A DNA stretch of 64,000 nt. Origin: Candidatus Odyssella thessalonicensis L13 (lineage in GTDB: Bacteria > Pseudomonadota > Alphaproteobacteria > Paracaedibacterales > Paracaedibacteraceae). The notes beneath the pieces are model-generated. The model saw only the letters and a list, made by a program, of their open reading frames with translations, ran no database searches and was not told the DNA's origin. The stretch spans positions 1-64,000 of the forward strand of contig NZ_AEWF01000003.1 in NCBI RefSeq assembly GCF_000190415.1, given 5' to 3'. Positions 46,101 through 55,134 of this stretch are shown one piece after another (position 1 is the first letter of the stretch; every line of letters starts with the position of its first letter). The position numbers and the translations under genes were made by a program.

Positions 46101-49100
46101 GCTTGCATAAACTCTGGGTAGGCCTCCGCACGGTCTTGAGCGACCATGGCCTGGTAAGCGTCAAGCCAGCTATGACCGGCAGTTAAGCCGAGCTCAGCAC
46201 CGTGGCTTTCCATAAATTGGTTCAGCCAGCGCTGGCGGTGTTGCTGGGCTTTTAGGGTTTGGTAAACTTCGAGACCTTGGAAGCCGGGCAAGCGATCAAT
46301 GTCACCGCTAAGGAAGGCCTGGAGAATTTCAGGAGCCACCAGACGGCGAGCCTCTTCATTGTCTTTCTCGGCCAGCAGCTTAAGGATGGCTTCGGTGCGC
46401 GAGGTCCCCAGACAGTTAAAGGCGCAGTCATTACCGTCTCCGGAGACAGGATTCTCATAATAATCGGTTAAGCTGTCGCTGTCCCGGGCGGGACAGAGCA
46501 GAGCGCTGCCCAACACGCGAGGAGCTGGGTCAGCCGCTGCCTCTGTGGCTTGAGTCACCACGATGCGGGTCGGAAAATGAATGCAGCCGTCACGGGTGGT
46601 GGTCCTCTTTTTACCAGAGTCCACAGTATGCCAACTCATGGGAGTTGCCTCGAATTCGCGGCTCCCGTCCGCATGAATATCAACTGAGGTCCCGCCAAAC
46701 AAGGCGCCGGTCGCTTTCATGTCCGTGGCCACATCGACGACCAGCCCGGCATGGCGGCTGGCTAACACCGTATCCGCCCGAGGACGTTGATAGTACCCGT
46801 TATGGGTATAAATGGTATCCAGCAGGGTTTCCATTTCCAAGGCTGCGGCCTTAAGATAGGTCGGGCCCTTGTCGCTGATAAAGCTGCTGGACTGGAGCGT
46901 TGCCTTGCCGCCGACTTCCACGGTGGTAGCTTTGGCGGCGTTATTCTGGCAATTGGTTTGCGTTAGATTGCCATCCACGCGCACCGAGCGATTACCCGCC
47001 ACAGTACTAATCAGACCTTCTTCTGTGACCTCCCCGGTCACGGCTTGCCTGAAGTCGCCGCGTTCCACCGCTTCCGTGGGTCGCACGGTTTGCCCGCCCA
47101 CCTTTACCGAGGCAGCGGTTTTGGTTTCCGTCTCCAGATTCATCGCCTGACCAGGCCCGGTGGCTGCTGTGCGTCCGCCTTGGCTGTTAAACGTCTGAGT
47201 CTTGCTGTGGATCTGCTCAGCGCGCGCGACGCCCGAGGCATTAATGCGATCTTCTTGGAGGGTTTGTGGAATATGAGCGGTCGCGACGAGGAAGTCTTGG
47301 CCATTAATCTTTTGCAAGCGATAGAACAGTAAGCAGGTGCGAGTCTCTGCCAGGGTCTGCTCGGTAATACCGGCCTCTTGAGTGGCTAACTCTTGGGCCC
47401 GGCGGACAGATTCCTGAACCACCCGTTCCCCACTATGGCCGTGATCATCATAAATGCGCCCGGTATTGACGCGCATCTGTTCGGTAAAGGCGATCTGCTC
47501 TAAGGCATTGTCGAGATAGAAGGGGATGTTAGTCGGATAGGTAGGGGTGAAGCGTTGCGTTGTCTCATCCCAGAAAGGCGCGGTTTTAGGCTCAGCTTGC
47601 TCCGTTTCCCCTTCTCGCAGCTCCGGCTTCAAAGTTAAGCCGCCGTAACTGGTGCGACGCAGCGTGGTCATCGACTGAGATAACCGTTCTGCCACTTTAT
47701 CTAATCCTGCAGTTTCCAAAGCCACGCGCGGTAAATGGGCCCGTAACGCCTGCAGCGTTAAGGTATTGGCTGCGACAGTGAGAAGCTGCGCGGACACACC
47801 GCCGCCGATGACCAGCAGATCATCCCCCGTTAAACGCAGCTCCTGACCAAAGAAAACGTTCCCACCGCTGGTGCCGTACATATTAATGCGGCTTGCTAAA
47901 CTACGATTGAGCGCATCACAAATGGCAAATGCAAAACCTGCCAGAAAACTGCTTCCGCTGCTACTATACGCTGTTGGAGGAGTATAATAACGCTTATGTT
48001 CATAAGCCTCACTGATCAGGGCTGTTTGGGAGCTAGACTGAGGACGGATCAAGCTTCCTGACACTAAGATATCCACGCCTTTTAGCACCGGCTGTTGAAC
48101 AGCGAGCTCTAAGTCCCCGAGCACCATCAGCAGAGGCACATAAGAAGTTTGAACGATAGCATGCATTAGAGGCCAGGGAGAAGAAGCCTCTCTATTGAGG
48201 GGGCGATGGAACAGCAGGTGATCGGCTTGGAGACGAGAGCTGGCTAATAAGATGAGGTTAGCACTCAGCAGATCAATGGTGGGGGCCACGGCCCTTAAGC
48301 CTTGACGCGCCAAGATTGTGGCAAATCGCCCGTTAATTTCTTGCTGAGCCTCCAAGATCACTTGGCCGCCCTGACTCGATAGTGTCGAGCCATTGCTGAG
48401 GTAAAAATCTTGGTAAAAGGTGTGCCCTTCCCAGCTAGCACAGCCTAACAACTCGCTCGCATTGACCTTGACACGGCTCGCCACCTCATTTGCCGGCACC
48501 ACCACCTGCTCACCGATCTGAATCTTGCCGTGGGGGGCGCGTAAGCGCAACCGCCCCTGAGAGCGCAGCTTACCATAGCGCGCATCAATCAGATAGTGAC
48601 CCTCTATATCGATAGCCCCAGCGTCGGCTTGAATCTCCGCCATGTGGTCGTTATCTCGGCCCACATAGAAATAGGTGATATCTTGCGTGGTTAGATCGCC
48701 ATAAATTAGGTGAAGCAGACGATCCACAAAAACTTTGTCAATGGCTTCTAAACGCAAGTGATTGACTGTGGTCGGTTGCTTAAAGACCACGTGTCTGCCG
48801 TTGCGAATGTGCACCTGCTTGGCAAAGCTCCAATCCGCATCCTCAATATCGAAGACCACATCTTCGCCTTGAGCCTCAATCAACAAGCGCGCAGGGCGAA
48901 TCTTATCCTTTAAAAAGTGGTACCCGACGTATAAATCGAGCAGAGGCAAATACAGGGTCCCGGTGACTCGAATCGGTTCTCCTTCGTAGGTTAATAAGTG
49001 CAGGATGGGGCTCTCATCACGCTTCTCCGTCCGGGGACGGTAATCCCCCAGAACCGTCACGTACCCGCTGTTATGCAGATACTTCTCGAAGAAGTAATGC

Positions 49101-49192
49101 TGATGTTGATAAGCGCCGTCATGCTCCAAGTTAAAGCGGGTCTCAAAAACGCCTTCATTATCAATGCGGGAAGCCTGGTCAGCTCTTTCCAC
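43130..49192 (-). CDS. Large haemagglutinin/CDI-like polymorphic toxin with OTU-like protease motif and HNH-type tip
   Basis: 2020 residues from GTG 49192; the frame is open only to about 49243, and no signal peptide or TPS secretion domain is present. Residues 1-900: beta-helix, haemagglutinin-like. About 905-1155: a segment with GDGNDCAFNC (Cys923) and LNHFNVLL (His1148), the spacing and context of OTU cysteine proteases. About 1156-1390: more beta-helix. From 1395: DUF637-like pre-toxin (EAASWTKQLQEAFCESLKTG). About 1595-1720: Glu/Ser-rich low complexity. C-terminal 50 residues: DHQFHHIIPQELGGPHTWWN and HQGGIHGTGSPL, an HNH/endonuclease-VII-like nuclease end. No TpsB-type exporter is in the window. 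Presumably a two-partner-secretion effector that lost its N-terminus. Confidence 0.8.
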   Translation of the reverse strand: MERADQASRIDNEGVFETRFNLEHDGAYQHQHYFFEKYLHNSGYVTVLGDYRPRTEKRDESPILHLLTYEGEPIRVTGTLYLPLLDLYVGYHFLKDKIRPARLLIEAQGEDVVFDIEDADWSFAKQVHIRNGRHVVFKQPTTVNHLRLEAIDKVFVDRLLHLIYGDLTTQDITYFYVGRDNDHMAEIQADAGAIDIEGHYLIDARYGKLRSQGRLRLRAPHGKIQIGEQVVVPANEVASRVKVNASELLGCASWEGHTFYQDFYLSNGSTLSSQGGQVILEAQQEINGRFATILARQGLRAVAPTIDLLSANLILLASSRLQADHLLFHRPLNREASSPWPLMHAIVQTSYVPLLMVLGDLELAVQQPVLKGVDILVSGSLIRPQSSSQTALISEAYEHKRYYTPPTAYSSSGSSFLAGFAFAICDALNRSLASRINMYGTSGGNVFFGQELRLTGDDLLVIGGGVSAQLLTVAANTLTLQALRAHLPRVALETAGLDKVAERLSQSMTTLRRTSYGGLTLKPELREGETEQAEPKTAPFWDETTQRFTPTYPTNIPFYLDNALEQIAFTEQMRVNTGRIYDDHGHSGERVVQESVRRAQELATQEAGITEQTLAETRTCLLFYRLQKINGQDFLVATAHIPQTLQEDRINASGVARAEQIHSKTQTFNSQGGRTAATGPGQAMNLETETKTAASVKVGGQTVRPTEAVERGDFRQAVTGEVTEEGLISTVAGNRSVRVDGNLTQTNCQNNAAKATTVEVGGKATLQSSSFISDKGPTYLKAAALEMETLLDTIYTHNGYYQRPRADTVLASRHAGLVVDVATDMKATGALFGGTSVDIHADGSREFEATPMSWHTVDSGKKRTTTRDGCIHFPTRIVVTQATEAAADPAPRVLGSALLCPARDSDSLTDYYENPVSGDGNDCAFNCLGTSRTEAILKLLAEKDNEEARRLVAPEILQAFLSGDIDRLPGFQGLEVYQTLKAQQHRQRWLNQFMESHGAELGLTAGHSWLDAYQAMVAQDRAEAYPEFMQAAEKYLSFMDDLQAFARDAEVYERYLYRYFDTNEMMGYLPDQYNASTGTWRRTSSAFDLLARLQGQKLRIMVKTESGDFELLHEDDFDGEPVTLLHTLAGVEGGYAAPKEATETGLNHFNVLLTYAQQQDFNRFYEHKAAEGQVYLSSGGNAFEQGLQTQALKGVTKRSGGVLVEVAIQNWMREHTVTRKRSGIGRKKNVQTTHFTLQNQGCTTVTKENDVEYYAAHGIALQASIIRARKIRLQTAEGVIKLLTALNVDCVETKKRSKDAVWQCQSQTFDYNETRLPCQFFYNEEDGIEFIAPEGIVVELVQEKHSRADGDVDKGKPREWHRFKDYSTQPGYEWMKLLDARDDVIRIYVDEHHDSEAASWTKQLQEAFCESLKTGMANTVASGLVYGNWREQLKEAGINLVTDTAAHFGAAQIGGKRLEQIEADLKAGKTDIFNYVSHKVTHAALGAATRAAAAEIVAEQMMPKTINSIETQLGEEGLRSGTRRYFERKQELLSTELIRIKAYGQIAAVLTAKAVGGDIHAAQEAAINAMTFNTTQVYEGVLQSNDPDDLFAAMVEAQLEEEEEENLWGDKNQELEQEQYADRRSSSSTSKSHSKGKEKAVDENDYEDLEETDSFITENIDTQFTDKNNFQNLMWHIAEEEPRGRSRTREPRSSSSQGNSPPRDQKASFEKFRRMMSDTRDFLYEGQARFRNGERNVKTFLRAHGADWLDTLGYAAKAVDFVSGGTFSKAGELMGQASQSANTSIRRGLRDLTGNATFAQETADYIMLVAEMVTPGTAAKAMKVGGASKIASRSRLAALDLAGVNQGSGTRKSSTSLRNAEKQQQSRTSNSSVTDQKGLLHTEFSKNVRAYIHDMETRSGIKFTKEQKDHLAEALRNNEFNKLSADAAKKHKAPYKNPELKKKLKQEWTQNTDQDWLKSSQKNKRTGMVEEVDHQFHHIIPQELGGPHTWWNGVPIKAGDHQGGIHGTGSPLKEVLKQAQ

Positions 49193-49782
49193 CGCAGCCC
49201 TGAGCCGGCCTTTATTGGTGATTTCAGTCTGGCACGGAAGTTTTTATTATGTACTTTTATTTAAATGTTAAATTTATTTTATTTAAATATATTTCCATAC
49301 CGAGCAAAAAGCAACTGAATTTTGCGCTTGCTTGAGAAAGCATTTCCTACCTCTTAAGGGCATCTAGTTATTGGTGAGCCTGATAAAGGCTTCCTTTCTC
49401 AAAGAGTCTGCTTATTATTCTATCCTTTTCTTTATTGTGCTTATCTCAAGACTTAAGAGTATAGAGCAGAGACTAACGAGCATTTGGCTGCTTTTGAGGT
49501 ACCTTTGTATAGTGCCACTTACTCGTCAGCAAGGTGAACAACTTATTTGCCTAATGGTGGACTATTAGAGGTAAGCGTAAAAAAGCAATCTAGATTATCT
49601 TTGTGAAGTATTTGATATTACGACGGTATATTGTTTCTTTAAAAAAGCCGCAGTGTTTTATATATAAAATTTTAAATAATTTAGTTTAATTTTTGTAAAA
49701 TTACTGCTGAAATTTTAAGGGGAATTGTGGATTCACTATTCCAGGTTAGATTTTATAAGCAATTAGTATAAGGAAGATTTGT
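49193..49782. other. AT-rich intergenic region upstream of the large toxin gene
   Basis: No supported gene. The first 50 bases continue the toxin frame (TEITNKGRLRAAVERADQ) and look like the broken-off end of a longer haemagglutinin domain. The rest is AT-rich; 49640-49710 is nearly all A/T and is a likely promoter area for the plus-strand gene at 49783. A 65-codon plus-strand ORF (49371-49568) has no protein-like features. Confidence 0.45.
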
Positions 49783-50469
49783 ATGAAAGACTTTTTAACC
49801 CTGCTTGCCTTTATCGCTTCTATGACATCAATGCATTGTTCGGCCTTGGACGCCCAAGATATGCCTTCCAATGAGAAGATAACCGCACCCTCTCTATTAT
49901 CAGCTTCCCTTTCTAACGCTGATACCCCTGCAATCTCAAGCGAATTAAAGGACAATACTGCGTCCGGCATAACTGGCACTTATACTGACTCTGATATTTC
50001 AGAGGCAATATCAGAAGACAATGCCACTGTGAGTGAGGAAACAACAAATAATTTTAATAGAAAACTTGAATTACTTAAATTACATGACCAAGCTACTGAA
50101 ATAATGATTGAGCGTTATGAATCTCGAGCAGAACATAAGCCTTTGATTAGTAAAATTGCGACCGGCGCCCTTAAAGGGATTATTGGTGTTCCTGCCGCTG
50201 CGGTCGGGGGTGTTATTGGTGGCACCGTCGGGTTAATTGGAGCTCCGGTCATCGGCACTGTCATAGTACTAAGCCATGGTGTAGGAAATAGGATCTTTCC
50301 GGGGGTAAGACCTTCTCCATTGCTTACCTGGGTGGTAACTACCGCTCTGGCCCCTATAGGGGTGAGTATAGCTTTCGCTTCCGTCAGTTATGATTATGTT
50401 GCCACGACCATTGATGATACCGATAAGATGATCCGTGGCGTGGACAGGTATAAAGGTATTCTCTACTAG
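49783..50469 (+). CDS. Exported protein with glycine-zipper hydrophobic segments, unknown function
   Basis: 228 residues. Signal peptide (MKDFLTLLAFIASMTSMHCSA; the Cys could also suggest a lipoprotein but the lipobox is poor), a Ser/Thr/Asp-rich low-complexity stretch to about 85, a helix, then two hydrophobic regions: GALKGIIGVPAAAVGGVIGGTVGLIG-type glycine zipper (about 127-155) and LLTWVVTTALAPIGVSIAFASV (about 175-200). Such hairpins insert in membranes, as in some secreted inclusion-membrane or pore proteins. Family unknown. A terminator follows. Confidence 0.65.
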   Translation: MKDFLTLLAFIASMTSMHCSALDAQDMPSNEKITAPSLLSASLSNADTPAISSELKDNTASGITGTYTDSDISEAISEDNATVSEETTNNFNRKLELLKLHDQATEIMIERYESRAEHKPLISKIATGALKGIIGVPAAAVGGVIGGTVGLIGAPVIGTVIVLSHGVGNRIFPGVRPSPLLTWVVTTALAPIGVSIAFASVSYDYVATTIDDTDKMIRGVDRYKGILY

Positions 50470-50490
50470 AAACTCCTATTTAAAACATAA

Positions 50491-50520
50491 GGAAGGATAA
50501 AAAGCATCCTTCCGTTTTAT
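50491..50520 (+). terminator. Rho-independent terminator
   Basis: Perfect 8-bp stem GGAAGGAT (50491-50498) / ATCCTTCC (50506-50513), 7-base loop, then GTTTTATT. It ends the gene at 50469. Confidence 0.8.
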
Positions 50521-50991
50521 TGTCAGCTTTTACTGCAGCTGCAATAGTTTGGGAAGTTTAGAGGGTAGCGGAACAAAATAATCTAAGATAATTTGAAACG
50601 AATAGAACCTTAAACGGGCAAGAGGTTGAAATAGAGATGCTAAAAGGGCAAAGAACAGTGTCAAAGGTTAAATTTCTAGTCATAGCTGGGCTATTGATTA
50701 ATCTCTCAGCAGACTTGTGAGCCCTTTGTAATATCAGCGTGGTTTTCTCCTATATCATGGCATTACAATTAAGCTTCCCTTATCTTTAACCTCAAAACAT
50801 TCATCAGCTTCAATAGGGTAAGGAGGCTTTTCCCTCTCCTCAAAGAGCCCTGTTTTACTCTTGAGCACTCACCGCCAAATAGAATTTACAAAACTATTTT
50901 ACCTATAACTTCTGCAGCTGATCACAGATAATAATCCTCAGTTATATAATTTCTCCTATTTCCAGTAGGAGCAAAGTAACAGGATGACAGC
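50521..50991. other. Intergenic region before the exported protein at 50992
   Basis: No supported gene. A 27-codon plus-strand ORF at 50637-50720 (MLKGQRTVSKVKFLVIAGLL...) looks like a signal peptide cut off by a stop and may be the 5' stub of a lost secreted gene. The right end should contain the promoter of the next gene. Confidence 0.35.
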
Positions 50992-52134
50992 ATGAAATTA
51001 AAGAAATCTACAGCCTTCTTGCAAATAGTGCGGCAAGCCGCTGTTAATACCTTTATTGCCATTATTGTTCTGCAAGTTTTTATTGGCGACAGCCAGGCAG
51101 CAAAAACAACAAAATTTAATTCGCTGTATCAGGTCCTCGATTTATATGGCTGTGATTCTAAAGCAAAGAAGCAAGCTTTAGAGTATTTACTCAAGAAATC
51201 CGGGAGTATTAAAGAAGAGGCCAACTTGCAAAAGGAGTTTCCACCGCGTCATAATAACGATGACCTTTTTAGGGATATCCTGAAATTTGTTAAAGCAGCC
51301 CAGGAAAAATTTGTTATCCGCCAAGGGAGCCAAGAACGATGGCAAGTAACGACACCTTCCTGGATGCAAGAGGATACGGGAAAGCTTAAACAGGCGTTGA
51401 CAGAACTCGGCTTAACCCGAGAGATTTATCCTTTTCAAACAAAACCCAATGCCATTTGCATCCTGGGATCCACCCATCCCTCAATGACGATTAGAATGAA
51501 CTATGCCAGTAAATTGGTTAAACAGGGAACCTTGACAAGTCGTTATTTAATCCTCTTAGCCGGCGAAAGAAAGGTGACCGTTGGCGTGGACGGTAGTGAA
51601 GAAGATTTGTCAAAGATAGCGCTACGCCAAGGAAAGAGCTCAGTAGACATGCTAACTGAGACGGATCTGATTAAGGATATCTATGAGAACTCAGATCTGG
51701 TCAATAAATTTGAAGTAGTAATTATTGATACCCCTGCCGGCAATTTGCCGCGGCCTACCACCGAGACCACTATTCTTGAGCTCAGTAAATGGCTGGCAGA
51801 TCATAAAGATATCAAGACCATTGTCTTCGTTTCCCACCAACCGTATGTGGGGTACCAGAATGGCATTATATCAGCGGTGTTAAAGCATAAAAAATTGTAT
51901 ATCAAATTTAGTGTCGTGGGTCCTGCCGCTGCCGCCGATATTGCTCCTTCCAAGTTGCTAGAAGCTTTGGGCTCTGAGATCTGGGCTCGCACCCCCACTA
52001 TTATTGCTTCCTTAAACATTAACCTCAAAAATAACCCAGATGCTGCAGAATTAGCTAAGTTATATGAAAAAACCCCTCTGGTTTATAGCGTACTGAATAG
52101 CATTAAGGATAACGACCCAAGAGCCAACAATTAA
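50992..52134 (+). CDS. Exported protein of unknown function, weakly DUF218/YdcF-like
   Basis: 380 residues with a signal peptide or N-terminal anchor (residues 14-36, RQAAVNTFIAIIVLQVFIGDSQA). From about 150 an alpha/beta domain reads AICILGSTHPSMTIRMNYAS, SRYLILLAGERKV, MLTETDLIKDIYENSDL and IKTIVFVSHQPYVGYQNGII. The order of an opening beta-turn, a LLAGER strand, a TET acid segment and a VSHQPYVGYQ segment recalls DUF218 proteins, but the match is weak and the active residues are not certain. Probably periplasmic. Confidence 0.6.
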   Translation: MKLKKSTAFLQIVRQAAVNTFIAIIVLQVFIGDSQAAKTTKFNSLYQVLDLYGCDSKAKKQALEYLLKKSGSIKEEANLQKEFPPRHNNDDLFRDILKFVKAAQEKFVIRQGSQERWQVTTPSWMQEDTGKLKQALTELGLTREIYPFQTKPNAICILGSTHPSMTIRMNYASKLVKQGTLTSRYLILLAGERKVTVGVDGSEEDLSKIALRQGKSSVDMLTETDLIKDIYENSDLVNKFEVVIIDTPAGNLPRPTTETTILELSKWLADHKDIKTIVFVSHQPYVGYQNGIISAVLKHKKLYIKFSVVGPAAAADIAPSKLLEALGSEIWARTPTIIASLNINLKNNPDAAELAKLYEKTPLVYSVLNSIKDNDPRANN

Positions 52135-52682
52135 TATTTACGGGGGCAAGGGTCCTGCTTTAATGGTCCTTAGCCTCCATTATAAAGACTTATTTTTCAA
52201 ATTTTTGATCAGTTCAATAAAGTAACAATTTTGGTGAGTAATGCGGCAAAGGATGAGAGTTCCCTGAATTAAGGTTACCAACCTTAAAGATTCTCCTCTC
52301 AATAAAGATAATAGGAGCTTGGCAATGACAGGGGAGGAAGCTTACAAGGAATGGTGAGATGCTTCTAATTATATTGCCAACAGCCTGATTAATGAAGCCT
52401 TTGGCAACCATTACCCTATTTCTCATGGTACAACTTCAACCAGAAGCAATGTATCCGTGAATGCCGTTTTATCCCTTGTCTACCTTTAAATAGTTATTCT
52501 AACATTACCGCCACTGAGGCTGTTACCATTAAAACCTTAGAAGCAGAATCTCGCCAATTCCCCTGACTCACCTGCCACCATGGCCAATAAAATTAAAATC
52601 GTCCATTTACCCTATGGCTTAACAAATTGTTATCGTTTAAAATTGGCATAAATCTCATCATGTTTAGGGGTATCTACCAGCC
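52135..52682 (+). pseudogene. Intergenic region with a decayed coding fragment (about 52324-52651)
   Basis: From 52324 the plus strand reads MTGEEAYKEW, stop, DASNYIANSLINEAFGNHYPISHG..RSNVSVNAVLSLVYL, then shifted AVTIKTLEAESRQF and again shifted SPATMANKIKIVHLPYGLTNCYRLKLA. Each piece looks like protein but stops and frame changes break it, so it is the remains of a gene. A minus-strand ORF of 70 codons over the same DNA is not convincing. The dsbD-like gene starts 30 bp further on. Confidence 0.4.
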
Positions 52683-54719
52683 ATGAATTTCCTAAAGTGT
52701 CTCCTTACTGGACTCTGGGCCATCGCTCTTCCCGGGCTCGCCACCCAAGCAAAATTAGAACATACCACGGTTGAATTACTAAGTGAGGTAGAATCTGTTA
52801 AACCACAACAACCATTTTGGGTAGCCTTTAAAATCACCATGAAGCCTGGCTGGCATACGTATTGGAAGAACCCCGGCGATTCTGGCCTCGAGACTCAGTT
52901 AAATTGGCAGCTTCCCGATGGCTTTTCAGTCTCACCCATACAATGGCTGCCGCCAGAAAGATTGCCACAAGGTTCCTTTATTTCTTTTGGGTACACCAAT
53001 GAAGCTTATCATCTAGTTCAAATTACGCCGCCCAAGGATTTACCCGAAGGTAAAGTCACCATTTCCGTGCAAGCCAAATGGCTTGTATGTGAAGAAACCT
53101 GTATCCCAGAGGAAGCCCAATTATCATTGACACTGGATCGATCTGGGGAAAATGATACGCTTTATAGCCAACATAAAGCCTTGATTGATGAACTTGTCAG
53201 CGAGTTACCAGAAAAACCCCATCAGTTTGGGGAATATCGCATTGAGGGCGATCACTTGGTATTTTATCTCCCTCCTGGCTTTCTAACCGATAAAAAGATT
53301 AGCGACATTACGTTCTTCCCAGAAGAGAAGGGAACAATTCAAAATAAGGTGACTCAACATTGGTCTCTTAAGGAAAATCGTATTATTATTAAAATCACCA
53401 AGAATCACACCTTTCCTGACCGAATTACAGGCTTAATCCGAGCCACCGATGCCGAAACGAAGACCATAAATTCGTATCAGCTTTATTTTGGCAAAGTTGA
53501 CGTTCCACCGGTAAATGAGGGATTGGAAGGAACATTATGGGGCATTTTAATCTTTGCCTTTTTAGGGGGACTAGTTTTAAATGCAATGCCCTGTGTGTTT
53601 CCGGTTTTATCTCTTAAAGCCTTGACCATTGCTAAAAAGGCCCATTACCAGCCTGCCTTTGTCCGTCAGCAAGGCGTGCTTTATATGGCTGGCGTCATTA
53701 GCACGTTCATGCTTCTAGCCTTTGCATTGATAACATTTCAGCACACGGGGGATGTTGCGGGGTGGGGCTTCCAAATGCAGAACCCCTATTTTATTGTATT
53801 TATGGCTTATTTAATGTTCTTTATTGGCCTCAGTTTATCAGGAGTAATCTACTTGCCGATGCTATTCGGCAACATGCAAGCCACCATCGATGATGAAAAT
53901 AATAAATGGGGCAGCTTTTGGATTGGAATGCTGGCTGTTTTAGTTGCTACGCCCTGCACAGCTCCGTTTATGGGGATTGCTATTGGATATGCCATGACTC
54001 AACCAGCTGTAATTATTATGCTAGTCTTCTTAAGTTTATCCCTAGGTTTTGCGGTACCGTATCTTCTTATTAGTCTTTTCCCTGTCATCCTAAAAGTTCT
54101 GCCTCGGCCTGGTCGCTGGATGGAAACCTTCAAAGAACTTATGGCCTTTCCTATGTATGCGACGGTGGCTTGGTTGTTATGGGTACTTGTCCAGCAAGCG
54201 GGCTCTCGGGGCTTGATTATATGTTTAATGGGTTTGGTGTTGATGGCTTTCAGCATCTGGGTTTGGCAGCGCCATCGCCCACAGACAAAGTTTAACAAGG
54301 CGCTAATAGCGCTGTGTCTGAGCGCCTTAACAGTCTCACCGGTAGCTTATCTACGGGAACCGAGCGAAATTATCCGCATCGAAAAGTTCTCGCGGCAACG
54401 GCTCCAAGAGCTTAGAGCTCAGAATCGTCCCGTGTTCGTCTATGCAACGGCAGCTTGGTGTATCACCTGTAAGATGAACGAGCTTTCCCTCAAATCAGCC
54501 GCCTTACAAATGCTGTTTAAAGATAAAGATATAACGCTTTTAGAAGCGGACTGGACCAATCAAGATAGTGAGATCACAGATTATCTGAGCAGCTTTGGCC
54601 GCAGCGGTGTGCCGCTCTACGTGTTTTATCCTAAGACCGGGGAATCTAAGATTTTGCCACAAATCTTAACAGAAACAATTATTGTTGAGGCGATATCCCA
54701 GGAAGAATTTAGTAAATAA
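52683..54719 (+). CDS. dsbD: DsbD/ScsB-type protein-disulfide reductase
   Basis: 678 residues. A signal peptide, then a periplasmic N-terminal domain (to about 260) with VCEETC, a membrane domain of eight helices with the redox cysteines in NAMPCVFPVLSLKAL and VATPCTAPFMGIAIG, and a C-terminal thioredoxin domain with WCITCK (Cys593, Cys596). It passes electrons from cytoplasmic thioredoxin to periplasmic partners such as disulfide isomerase or cytochrome c maturation factors. The N-terminal domain is of the longer ScsB type rather than E. coli DsbD. A terminator follows. No partner gene is adjacent. Confidence 0.88.
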   Translation: MNFLKCLLTGLWAIALPGLATQAKLEHTTVELLSEVESVKPQQPFWVAFKITMKPGWHTYWKNPGDSGLETQLNWQLPDGFSVSPIQWLPPERLPQGSFISFGYTNEAYHLVQITPPKDLPEGKVTISVQAKWLVCEETCIPEEAQLSLTLDRSGENDTLYSQHKALIDELVSELPEKPHQFGEYRIEGDHLVFYLPPGFLTDKKISDITFFPEEKGTIQNKVTQHWSLKENRIIIKITKNHTFPDRITGLIRATDAETKTINSYQLYFGKVDVPPVNEGLEGTLWGILIFAFLGGLVLNAMPCVFPVLSLKALTIAKKAHYQPAFVRQQGVLYMAGVISTFMLLAFALITFQHTGDVAGWGFQMQNPYFIVFMAYLMFFIGLSLSGVIYLPMLFGNMQATIDDENNKWGSFWIGMLAVLVATPCTAPFMGIAIGYAMTQPAVIIMLVFLSLSLGFAVPYLLISLFPVILKVLPRPGRWMETFKELMAFPMYATVAWLLWVLVQQAGSRGLIICLMGLVLMAFSIWVWQRHRPQTKFNKALIALCLSALTVSPVAYLREPSEIIRIEKFSRQRLQELRAQNRPVFVYATAAWCITCKMNELSLKSAALQMLFKDKDITLLEADWTNQDSEITDYLSSFGRSGVPLYVFYPKTGESKILPQILTETIIVEAISQEEFSK

Positions 54720-54741
54720 AAGAGCAGACAGGATATAAAAT

Positions 54742-54777
54742 AGGCAGGGTTAACCTGCCTGATTTTTCTCTGTTTTT
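54742..54777 (+). terminator. Rho-independent terminator of the dsbD-like gene
   Basis: 7-bp stem AGGCAGG (54742-54748) / CCTGCCT (54754-54760), 5-base loop, followed by GATTTTTCTCTGTTTTTT. Confidence 0.8.
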
Positions 54778-55134
54778 TCAAGGAGTCCCTATTTAGAGAA
54801 ATCTTCCATAAATCTTTAGCTTGAACCTTCCCCTTAAGTGGGGCGTGGGAGCCTTTAAGAAGATAACTGCTTAAAGTTGGTTGTTCAATTGCTCAAATCA
54901 ACTCTAAAATATCGCCTAAGCAAACTCAAAAACATAACCTTTTTTCCTCTATTTTTGTCAACCATAAGGAGATATTTTCAACCATGGGTATTGACGTTCA
55001 TACCTATAATGGATATATCAATAATTGACATGAAAATATTATTAGTTTCCGTAATTTTATTTATATTTAATTATTTAAAATAATGGATAATAATGCAACA
55101 CTTTAACTTCTAATAAATATTAATAAAAAATAAA
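54778..55134. other. AT-rich intergenic region upstream of the methyltransferase-kinase pair
   Basis: No supported gene. A 68-codon plus-strand ORF at 54877-55083 encodes a hydrophobic peptide without a ribosome-binding site; I treat it as chance. The last 60 bases are almost only A/T, a likely promoter and leader for the gene at 55135. Confidence 0.4.

Noticed and set aside
26000..49200. Search for insertion sequences or transposases that might have built the toxin array
   Set aside because: No transposase, integrase or terminal inverted repeat recognised; repeats present are pieces of toxin and immunity genes.
52214..52426. 70-codon minus-strand ORF
   Set aside because: Covers the decayed plus-strand gene fragment; no start signal or family features.
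54877..55083. 68-codon hydrophobic plus-strand ORF
   Set aside because: No ribosome-binding site, AT-rich spacer, sequence without family traits.
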